Assembly: GCA_003233295.1 (NCBI GenBank) | Contig: QILJ01000294.1 | Span: 1 to 5,728, forward strand | Source of the DNA: Ignavibacteria bacterium | GTDB lineage: Bacteria > Bacteroidota > Ignavibacteria > Ignavibacteriales > Melioribacteraceae | Direction of reading: 5' to 3' | Length of the DNA stretch: 5,728 nucleotides | Part shown: positions 1-5,728 of the stretch, in pieces | Layout: the number at the start of each line of letters is the position of its first letter | Position numbering within the stretch: the stretch's first letter is position 1 | Position numbers and translations under genes: made by a program | The notes under the pieces: generated by a model | The model's database searches: none | What the model was told of the DNA's origin: nothing | The model's input: only the letters and a program-made list of their open reading frames with translations

Positions 1-1478
1 GCAAAATCTTTTGTTTTTTGAGGAGGAATAGGCTCGAATGTATGTGAATGAATATCGTATGCAATTGCGCTTTTTGCAACTTTAGGCATATGACATTTAC
101 TACATCTTGAAGCGCCAGTACCTTCGGGATCGTATGGATGATTTGTATGTTGCGAAACAATTGCGCCAATTCCATCTACATTGTTAGCATAATCAGCAAC
201 CATTTCAGTGCTAATATCCGCAAAATCACCGTGAGTAGCGTGGCAAGATAAGCAAAGAGTATTATTATCATTCTCGGTTGCAATTACTAGTGGATTACCT
301 AAAGAGTCTTCTTCGTCAACTTCTGTAGTTATATGATGCTCTGCAGTATTGTGAACATCATGACATTCGTAGCAACGAACTTTATGGAATTGGAATGTTG
401 GTTTACTCGACTGATAGAAATCCGGAAATTGTTGATGGTGTTGTTTTGAACTTCTGACATCAGTAACCTTGTCACCCCAGTATCCACCGCCGTCTGTATA
501 AATGTCAGAAACAATATCGCCAACGTTCCAGCCTTCTAAAGTATCATCATGAAAAGGGTAGCCGAATGTATTGTTAGGTTTGCTTTTCCCCCTTGAGTGA
601 CACATACCGCAAAGATTGTTAGCTTGTTCTGCTGTTAAGTCTTTCGGATTGATAATTTTAGTTTTATCACCGGTTGAAGCATGCTCGCTGCCGGGTCCGT
701 GGCATCTTTCGCATCCGGTGTTAATCTGATCTAAATCACCGTCACCGTCAATATCATAATAATTTACTTTTCCGGCATATAATGATTCATCCTCAACACC
801 TGCACCGCTTGCTAACCATTCACCATTTGTATCTTGAGAAACTTCGAGTCCGGTTGTATGGCATCCAGCACAGCCTTTAGTTAAACTACGACCATTTGTA
901 ACTGCTTCTGCCAAAGTTGTTGAACTGTTATATTTTGGTGAGTTGTCTGAATTATACCAATCACCGTCATGGTAAAGAACATATTCGCTAGTTTTTTCAT
1001 TAAACTGAATTGGTGAAATATAGATTCCTTTTGTTGTTCCATCAGAAGCAGGTATTTTAACACCATAACGTTGTTTGTATAAACCGCTACCGCCGTATGT
1101 TAAATAAACTCTATAAGTAACTTCACCCATAGTAATAGTATAACCTTTTTCTGCAGAATAAGCTAATATTGGTGCGTTTGGTTTGTATTTATCGAATGCA
1201 GATGAAATATTGTTGAAATTAAGACCATCGTGAAAATCATCAATACCATTACCGTCATAGTCATTGATAACTCCGTACATGTTTTGCATGGTAAGACTAT
1301 CATTTAGGACAACAGAATAGCCATTAGCATGCATTGAAGAACGCCATCCTGTTGCATCATGCAAACCTGGGTTATTGTGGCATTGTAAACATTTTTCCGG
1401 TCCAACATATGTTGCTTGCGCAAACACAAAGGATGTTGCAATTAGAACGAAAATTGTTTGTAGTACAAGTTTCTTCAT
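1..1478 (-). CDS. Secreted multiheme c-type cytochrome (at least seven hemes), 3' end beyond the left edge
   Basis: Reading leftward from ATG 1478, the frame is open for 492 codons without a stop, so the C-terminus is missing. Residues 1-20 form a signal peptide (MKK, a hydrophobic core, then VFA before QA). Seven CXXCH heme c attachment motifs follow at C30, C203, C256, C290, C369, C409 and C459. A heme-free stretch (about residues 35-202) separates hemes 1 and 2 and contains KQRYGVKI and YVLYHDGDWY, patterns I recall from periplasmic multiheme cytochromes related to cytochrome c554. CERCHGPGSEH (heme 3) and CSKCHMP followed by a His-rich tail (heme 7) also fit multiheme oxidoreductase or electron-transfer proteins. 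Two Asp/Gly-rich loops (residues 73-81 and 242-250) resemble calcium-binding loops. The protein should act in the periplasm or at the cell surface, carrying electrons or reducing a small N or S compound; the substrate cannot be read. The start is supported by GGAGG five bases upstream. More hemes may lie past the edge. Confidence -1.
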   Translation of the reverse strand, partial: MKKLVLQTIFVLIATSFVFAQATYVGPEKCLQCHNNPGLHDATGWRSSMHANGYSVVLNDSLTMQNMYGVINDYDGNGIDDFHDGLNFNNISSAFDKYKPNAPILAYSAEKGYTITMGEVTYRVYLTYGGSGLYKQRYGVKIPASDGTTKGIYISPIQFNEKTSEYVLYHDGDWYNSDNSPKYNSSTTLAEAVTNGRSLTKGCAGCHTTGLEVSQDTNGEWLASGAGVEDESLYAGKVNYYDIDGDGDLDQINTGCERCHGPGSEHASTGDKTKIINPKDLTAEQANNLCGMCHSRGKSKPNNTFGYPFHDDTLEGWNVGDIVSDIYTDGGGYWGDKVTDVRSSKQHHQQFPDFYQSSKPTFQFHKVRCYECHDVHNTAEHHITTEVDEEDSLGNPLVIATENDNNTLCLSCHATHGDFADISTEMVADYANNVDGIGAIVSQHTNHPYDPEGTGASRCSKCHMPKVAKSAIAYDIHSHTFEPIPPQKTKDF

Positions 1479-1483
1479 TGAAG

Positions 1484-1488
1484 CCTCC
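1484..1488 (-). promoter_or_regulatory. Ribosome binding site of the multiheme cytochrome gene
   Basis: On the minus strand this reads GGAGG, five bases before the ATG at 1478. It decides the start: the in-frame ATG at 1490 overlaps this site and would add four residues (MEAS) in front of a normal MKK signal peptide. It is the only strong Shine-Dalgarno sequence seen in the window, which suggests the cytochrome is translated more strongly than the regulatory genes. Confidence -1.
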
Positions 1489-1520
1489 ATATAATTAATG
1501 AATATAAATTTTGTAGCTTT

Positions 1521-1549
1521 AAAATATGGATGAGAAAATCCTTTGTAAA
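1521..1549 (-). promoter_or_regulatory. Candidate sigma-70-like promoter of the multiheme cytochrome
   Basis: On the minus strand, TTTACA (1544-1549) is followed by a 17-base spacer and TATTTT (1521-1526). This matches TTGACA/TATAAT at 5 and 4 of 6 positions. Transcription would begin near 1514, leaving a leader of about 35 bases before the ATG, which suits the ribosome binding site at 1484-1488. The region is very AT-rich, so chance matches are likely. It does not fit the Bacteroidetes-type TAnnTTTG element. This is a candidate only. Confidence -1.
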
Positions 1550-1560
1550 GAAAACAATTG

Positions 1561-1574
1561 TGAAAAATTTTTCA
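1561..1574. promoter_or_regulatory. Perfect 14-bp palindrome in the divergent promoter region, possible operator
   Basis: TGAAAAATTTTTCA is its own reverse complement. It sits between the divergent cytochrome and response regulator genes, about 12 bp upstream of the candidate cytochrome -35 box, where an activator could bind. A second, shorter palindrome, ACAATTGT (1554-1561), abuts it. It could be a dimeric regulator site or simply A/T-tract bending DNA. It has no loop, so it is not a transcription terminator. Confidence -1.
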
Positions 1575-1585
1575 TTATTAATGTC

Positions 1586-1605
1586 TTTAATATTCTTTTA
1601 ATATT
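1586..1605 (+). repeat. 11-bp-phased direct repeat TTTAATATT upstream of the response regulator
   Basis: TTTAATATT occurs at 1586-1594 and again at 1597-1605, so the copies are offset by 11 bp, about one helical turn. OmpR/PhoB-family regulators typically bind head-to-tail half-sites with about this period, and the gene 29 bp downstream encodes such a regulator, so autoregulation is possible. The repeat is pure A/T in an A/T-rich region, so chance is a real alternative. Confidence -1.
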
Positions 1606-1633
1606 TTTATATTGATGCTTAACAAATGATTAA

Positions 1634-2305
1634 ATGATGAACGTATTAATAGTAGAAGACGAAAAACAAATTGCGAACTCTTTGAAAAAGAGTTTCGAAT
1701 CGGAGGGGTACGATTGTGAAGTATGTTATGACGGTGAACGTGCGCTTGATGTAATTTCATCGCAAAATTTCGATGTTTTTCTATTAGACTGGCGTATTCC
1801 AAAAATCAGCGGCATTGAAGTCTGCAAGCGGGTTAGAGAATCGAATAACCAAACTCCTATTATACTTCTAACGGCGCTCTCGGATGTTAAAAACAAAATA
1901 GAAGCTTTTAACTATGGAGCAGATGATTATATTACGAAACCCTTTTCATTTGAAGAAGTATTAGCCAGAATAAATGCAGTTGTTCGCAGATATAAAACTT
2001 CGGTTAGTAAAATAGAGTTTGATAATCTTTCATTGAATCTTATTAAACATACTTTACAAAACTCCGAGGTTGAGGTTAAGCTACCGGAGATGGAATTTGA
2101 ATTACTTAGATACTTTCTGGAGCATAGGGCATCTATTATCAGCAGAGAAAAATTGTGCGATGATGTTTGGAAACTTCCTTACACTCCAACTACAAATGTT
2201 GTAGATGTAACAGTAAAACATCTTCGCTATAAATTAGAAGAACTTTCTGAGAAAAAATATATAAAAACTGTATATGGCGAAGGATACATTTTCATCACAG
2301 AATAA
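1634..2305 (+). CDS. OmpR/PhoB-family two-component response regulator
   Basis: This is a 223-residue cytoplasmic DNA-binding regulator of the usual family length. The receiver domain (about residues 3-118) has the acidic pair E8/D9, phospho-acceptor D52 (FLLDWRIP), switch T80 (LLTA), and K102 in the KPF motif. The C-terminal winged-helix domain (about 128-223) carries the family hallmarks DVTVKHLRYKL in the recognition-helix region and TVYGEGYIF in the final hairpin. Phosphorylation at D52 by the kinase encoded immediately downstream should promote DNA binding. Two adjacent ATGs (1634, 1637) precede NVLIVEDE; the second gives the more typical MNVLIVEDE start. Neither has a clear Shine-Dalgarno sequence. 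Its targets are unknown; the divergent cytochrome gene and its own promoter are the nearest candidates. All key residues are present. Confidence -1.
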   Translation: MMNVLIVEDEKQIANSLKKSFESEGYDCEVCYDGERALDVISSQNFDVFLLDWRIPKISGIEVCKRVRESNNQTPIILLTALSDVKNKIEAFNYGADDYITKPFSFEEVLARINAVVRRYKTSVSKIEFDNLSLNLIKHTLQNSEVEVKLPEMEFELLRYFLEHRASIISREKLCDDVWKLPYTPTTNVVDVTVKHLRYKLEELSEKKYIKTVYGEGYIFITE

Positions 2306-3704
2306 AGCTAAAGTACCGTTAATTACTAAGTCGGTTAAAAAGAACTCCATTTGGGTAATTTTACTTTTGATGGCGGTATTCCTCGTCTTCAATTTTTTTA
2401 TGATGCTTCAACTGCAATCATTTTTCAAGAATACTATTGATGATAGACTGCATCATGAACTAGGGCATATCAAAGCATCTATTGTTTGTGAAAATGATTC
2501 TTTTAAAATAGTTAATCCAAACGAGTTGAATGAGAAAGCTATGAGAGAAGTATCGGAAGACTCTTATTTCCTTCAAATTTATGATACTTCAAAGAACTTA
2601 CTTTTTGAAAGTAAAAATTTAGAGAATTATGAATCCATACCATTAATGGCTCTCGACTTCAAAGGAGAGTATTTATTTAACGATCTGAATATTAAATACA
2701 CAGGTTTGAGAACCGGATATACTAAACTTTATGATTGTAATGGAAACTTAAAAGGATTCATTCAGCTATCAACACCTAAAATAAAGATGAATGAAGTTGT
2801 TGAAAAAACTATCAATCTTACTCTCTATTCACTGCCGGTAGTTATATTTTTATTTGCTTTGATAAGTTTGTTCTTCATTAAAAAAACACTTAACCCGATA
2901 AATAAAATCATTGATGTTGCAAATGAAATTTCCGCAACAAATATCAGCAAGAGAATTACATACGAAGCTGAAAACACAGATGAATTGGGTCGTTTAAAGC
3001 AGACTTTAAATAATCTATTTGACAGACTTGAATTTCAGATAAATCAAATATCCCATTTCTCTGATAATGCCTCCCATCAATTGATGACTCCGCTGACAGC
3101 AATAAATACTGAACTAGAATTTATTATGAGAAATGGACATCCTAAAGATGAGTGCAGGGAATCTTTTGAAATAATCAAATCTCAAACGGAGAAAATGATC
3201 CAAATTGTAAAAACCTTATTGATATTAGCAAGAGAAGGTGAAACAGATAATGCCGGCAAAAATGTATTCAATTTTTCTACACTTATTGAAAATGACCTTT
3301 CGAAAGAATTCAAGAATCAAAAAGTTTTGTTTGATATTGAAAAGAATATTTATCTAATGGGAGAATCAGAATACTTTAAGATGGTTATGGAAAATCTTAT
3401 TAGCAACGGATTAAAATACTCCAACAATATGGAAGTTACCGTATCGGCTGCGGTATCAGAAAAGAGATTAAAAATAAAAGTAAAAGATCAGGGAATTGGA
3501 ATTCCTGATGATGAGAAGGAAAAAGTATTCGAGAGATTTTACCGAGGTAATACCACTGAGATCAAGGGTATTAAGGGATATGGTTTGGGATTAAGCCTTG
3601 TAAAATTAGTAGTAAAACAGATGAAAGGAGAAATTCATATCGAAGATAATCATCCCCACGGTTCAATTTTCATAATGGATCTTCCGATAGTTGATTTTGT
3701 ATAG
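2274..3704 (+). CDS. Membrane sensor histidine kinase (HAMP, HisKA, HATPase_c), partner of the upstream regulator
   Basis: This is a 476-residue transmembrane kinase. TM1 spans about residues 26-48, an extracytoplasmic sensor region about 50-178, and TM2 about 180-202. HAMP follows at about 203-256, the dimerization domain with phospho-acceptor H268 (ASHQLMTPLT) at about 258-322, and the ATPase domain at about 365-474. The ATPase motifs are N-box N374/N378, G1 DQGIGIP (405-411), F-box F419/F422, and G2 GYGLGL (435-440). The set looks catalytically complete. The H-box has Gln at 269, where Glu is more common, and Met at 271. The sensor region has two cysteines (C72, C154) and a His-rich HHELGH (60-65) next to TM1. 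Its QIYD and LRTGY stretches recall the QseC/CusS-like sensors of OmpR-type systems, but the signal cannot be inferred. The ATG at 2274 lies 32 bp inside the regulator gene without a clear Shine-Dalgarno sequence. No later in-frame start precedes TM1, so translation is probably coupled. Confidence -1.
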   Translation: MAKDTFSSQNKAKVPLITKSVKKNSIWVILLLMAVFLVFNFFMMLQLQSFFKNTIDDRLHHELGHIKASIVCENDSFKIVNPNELNEKAMREVSEDSYFLQIYDTSKNLLFESKNLENYESIPLMALDFKGEYLFNDLNIKYTGLRTGYTKLYDCNGNLKGFIQLSTPKIKMNEVVEKTINLTLYSLPVVIFLFALISLFFIKKTLNPINKIIDVANEISATNISKRITYEAENTDELGRLKQTLNNLFDRLEFQINQISHFSDNASHQLMTPLTAINTELEFIMRNGHPKDECRESFEIIKSQTEKMIQIVKTLLILAREGETDNAGKNVFNFSTLIENDLSKEFKNQKVLFDIEKNIYLMGESEYFKMVMENLISNGLKYSNNMEVTVSAAVSEKRLKIKVKDQGIGIPDDEKEKVFERFYRGNTTEIKGIKGYGLGLSLVKLVVKQMKGEIHIEDNHPHGSIFIMDLPIVDFV

Positions 3705-3713
3705 GTGAATAAA

Positions 3714-3746
3714 CAGGGGAATGACCCCGGTTGAGATCATTCCCTG
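3714..3746. terminator. Hairpin between convergent genes, probable Rho-independent terminator
   Basis: CAGGGGAATGA (3714-3724) pairs with TCATTCCCTG (3737-3746) as a 10-bp stem with one bulged G and a 12-base loop. It lies between the kinase stop (3704) and the ccmF stop (3759). Read on the minus strand, the stem is followed directly by TTTATT, so it best serves ccmF. Read on the plus strand, the T-run comes only about 15 bases later and already lies in the 3' end of ccmF, so termination of the kinase transcript is less certain. Confidence -1.
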
Positions 3747-3758
3747 AAATATATTAAA

Positions 3759-5728
3759 TTATTTTTTTGCTTCTTTGGTTCTACGGAATGCAGCAATTAA
3801 AAAGCCCAGAACCACAGTCAGCGTTCCAATCCAAATCAAATTCATAAACGGTTTAATACTTGCTTCAACCCATAGCGAAGGAAGTTTAACCTCTTCTATC
3901 TTTGATTCAGTATTATTGTTATTGATCTGCGAAAGGGATAGTTCAACTTTACCAGACGCATCCAAATTCAGCAACTCAATATTTAGGTTTGCCTCTTTCA
4001 CTTTAGCGCCGACAAAAGATCGCTGCCCGCTTTTTGTTTCCATCTTTGGTTCAACATTATATTTTTTACCGTTGAATTCAATCTCCAAAAGAGCGCCGAT
4101 ATAAAAATCTTTACCCGATTGCATTGCTGCCATTGCATCAGGCGGAAAATCGAACTTTGTGAATTTTATTTCAGCACCGTTGTATTCAGTTGTTTTACCT
4201 TTTGTGACCGTAACTTTTGTCCCGGAAGAATTGTTTTCTTTTTTGCTGCCGCCTTCCTCAAAGCTAACGGGCGATACATAAAAATCATTTGTGAATTTAG
4301 TTATTATGTCCGGATCCCGCATTAAGCTATTATTAAAACTTGAGATATACATAACCGGCGCAATAATATTGGAACTGCCGTCTTTTTCAACTGTAATATT
4401 GAACTTGAATTTCTCACCGTTTTCAATTGGGGTATAGCCGGTATAGGTCAGGTTATAACCAAAGACATTTGTCATTTGTCCCTCTTTTAATTCAACCTGC
4501 TGCTCACGGGTGAACCATCCTGTTGCGACAACACCAAGCATAAATAGTGCAATTCCGGTATGAGCGACAAAACCTCCGAGGAATGATTTTCTCCCTTTAA
4601 ATATTTTGATCGCTGTATCAAGATTCACCACCAGCATAAAGACCGCGGAAAAGGTGAATAGAATTGCCATAAAATCTTTTATGCCGCCAAGAAAAACTAT
4701 TGCAATTGTTAAAACAATTGAAATTATTAACGGCATTTTTGTACTATCCAGTAATGCTTTCTCAGAAGTTTTCTTCCATCTTAAAAGTAAACTTAAGCCG
4801 TTAAGAAATCCTAATAAAATAGCAATCGGTAAAATAAGCTCGTTGTAAAAACTAATTTCAACTGCTGTGCCGAAGATGGGAGCAGAGGTTCCGACTATTA
4901 TTATCAATGCTGCCGCTATCAAAGCAACTGAACCGGTAAACAATGCAAGTTCTTTCGAAAGCATATTATCTTCGGATGTAAAGGTTTTTTCTAAATATTT
5001 CCAGCGATAAGCAATTGCTCCGAAACCAAGCACTGTAAATGTTCCGATGAAAAGGATCAATAGTGTATATACCATCATACCGGGAGAAACAAACGAGTGA
5101 ACGGATGCTTCGCCGAGAATACCGCTTCGTGTTAAGAAAGTACTATATAGAACCAGCAGATATGTCAAGATTGATAAAATCAAATTCGTTTTGACAAATC
5201 TTCCTGCCCCTTCGCCTGATTGAGTTTTCTTCTGTATTAAAAATGTATGTATTGCAGCAACACCAACTATCCACGGCGGTACTAAGCTGGAATTCTCCAC
5301 CGGGTCCCAACCCCAGTATCCGCCCCAGCCGAGAATTATATAAGCCCAGTAACCACCCAGCATTATAGCTAAACCAAGAATCATCATTGCCGCTAATAAC
5401 CATGGGAATGATTGCTTAACCCAATCTTTATATTCATTCTTGATAAGCGCCGCAAATGCAAATGCAAAAGGAGCGGTAGCCATTGAGAATCCGGCAAACA
5501 GCATAGGAGGATGGATCTGCATCCAGAAATTATTCAGCAGCGGGTTAAGTCCCTTTCCGAATGCAATAAATTGATCAATACCAATTCCATTACCGGCTAA
5601 TAATCCTGCAAGCTGTTCGTTCATTTTGATCAGAGTTTGTCCGGTATTCCCGTCAGAGAATGTAAATTGCTGCATAAATGGAAGAGATAAATATGATTGT
5701 TTTATATTTTTAATATCTATGAATGTCG
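3759..5728 (-). CDS. ccmF: Cytochrome c maturation heme lyase subunit CcmF, 5' end beyond the right edge
   Basis: CcmF is the integral membrane core of the system I heme lyase, which joins heme from CcmE to CXXCH motifs of apocytochromes c outside the membrane. The frame runs open to the right edge (655 complete codons visible) and ends at TAA 3759-3761. Numbered from the internal Met at 5675, the heme-handling WWD motif (WGGYWGWDPVE) is at 117-127. The four histidines expected to ligate heme in this family are H55 (IHPP), H143 (AIHT), H193 (SVHSF) and H372 (AHTG). Many membrane helices lie between residues 54 and 386, then a soluble extracytoplasmic region (about 390-608) and a last helix (about 611-630). 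The N-terminal part of CcmF, roughly 150 residues in E. coli, precedes GKGLNPLLN and is mostly off-window. The ATG at 5675 has no Shine-Dalgarno sequence, and the frame continues upstream with plausible residues, so it is not the start. Neighbouring ccm genes probably lie to the right. Confidence -1.
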   Translation of the reverse strand, partial: TFIDIKNIKQSYLSLPFMQQFTFSDGNTGQTLIKMNEQLAGLLAGNGIGIDQFIAFGKGLNPLLNNFWMQIHPPMLFAGFSMATAPFAFAFAALIKNEYKDWVKQSFPWLLAAMMILGLAIMLGGYWAYIILGWGGYWGWDPVENSSLVPPWIVGVAAIHTFLIQKKTQSGEGAGRFVKTNLILSILTYLLVLYSTFLTRSGILGEASVHSFVSPGMMVYTLLILFIGTFTVLGFGAIAYRWKYLEKTFTSEDNMLSKELALFTGSVALIAAALIIIVGTSAPIFGTAVEISFYNELILPIAILLGFLNGLSLLLRWKKTSEKALLDSTKMPLIISIVLTIAIVFLGGIKDFMAILFTFSAVFMLVVNLDTAIKIFKGRKSFLGGFVAHTGIALFMLGVVATGWFTREQQVELKEGQMTNVFGYNLTYTGYTPIENGEKFKFNITVEKDGSSNIIAPVMYISSFNNSLMRDPDIITKFTNDFYVSPVSFEEGGSKKENNSSGTKVTVTKGKTTEYNGAEIKFTKFDFPPDAMAAMQSGKDFYIGALLEIEFNGKKYNVEPKMETKSGQRSFVGAKVKEANLNIELLNLDASGKVELSLSQINNNNTESKIEEVKLPSLWVEASIKPFMNLIWIGTLTVVLGFLIAAFRRTKEAKK

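Noticed and set aside
329..1066. Minus-strand open frames at 329-523 and 881-1066 inside the cytochrome gene
   Set aside because: They are out of frame with the continuous cytochrome reading frame that carries all seven CXXCH motifs.
1488..1490. Alternative cytochrome start at ATG 1490
   Set aside because: It overlaps the GGAGG site that serves the ATG at 1478 and would put MEAS before a standard signal peptide.
1626..1636. Three-codon open frame (ATG ATT AAA TGA) just before the regulator
   Set aside because: It is too short and lacks a ribosome binding site; there is no evidence that it acts as a leader peptide.
1587..1802. Minus-strand open frame of 71 codons opposite the response regulator start
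   Set aside because: It overlaps the regulator's receiver domain in antisense, lacks a ribosome binding site and has no recognisable features.
2454..2468. HELGH (HEXXH zinc protease signature) in the sensor kinase
   Set aside because: It sits in a short helix next to TM1 of a clear histidine kinase with no protease fold around it, so it is a chance match to the protease motif. Metal binding alone is left open in the findings.
3775..4848. Plus-strand open frames of 68-109 codons opposite ccmF (3775-4104, 4119-4325, 4606-4848)
   Set aside because: They lie antisense to the strongly supported ccmF frame, show no recognisable domains, and have composition typical of shadow frames.
5143..5403. 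Minus-strand open frame of 86 codons within ccmF
   Set aside because: It is an alternative frame of the WWD region of ccmF; the main frame contains the conserved motif.

Overview
The window holds four protein-coding genes on AT-rich DNA. It looks like chromosomal DNA from a bacterium of the Bacteroidota/Chlorobiota/Ignavibacteria kind. I infer this from the low GC, the weak or absent Shine-Dalgarno sequences on the two-component genes, the style of multiheme cytochrome, and the presence of system I (Ccm) cytochrome c maturation. The taxonomic call is tentative. I see no RNA genes, mobile elements or CRISPR arrays.

Layout: (1) Positions 1-1478, minus strand, hold the first 492 codons of a secreted multiheme c-type cytochrome. 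Seven CXXCH motifs are visible, and the gene runs off the left edge. (2) Positions 1479-1633 form a 155-bp divergent intergenic region. It holds the cytochrome ribosome binding site, a candidate sigma-70-like promoter for the cytochrome, a perfect 14-bp palindrome, and an 11-bp-phased direct repeat in front of the response regulator. (3) Positions 1634-3704, plus strand, hold an OmpR/PhoB-family response regulator overlapping by 32 bp with a membrane-bound HAMP/HisKA/HATPase sensor kinase. Together they form one two-component system. (4) Positions 3705-3758 form a short convergent intergenic region with a hairpin that probably acts as a terminator. (5) Positions 3759-5728, minus strand, hold the C-terminal 655 codons of the cytochrome c heme lyase subunit CcmF. 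This gene runs off the right edge, and the ATG at 5675 is almost certainly internal.

How they may work together: CcmF attaches heme to CXXCH motifs outside the cytoplasmic membrane, so the multiheme cytochrome is a natural client of that machinery. The two-component system is divergent from the cytochrome and shares its upstream region, which makes the cytochrome a candidate target. That link is inferred from gene order and from possible binding sites; nothing in the sequence proves it. No gap exceeds 155 bp. Nothing here amounts clearly to a new system. The points most worth following up are the cytochrome's domain design, the regulatory sites in the divergent region, and the sensor's extracytoplasmic domain.
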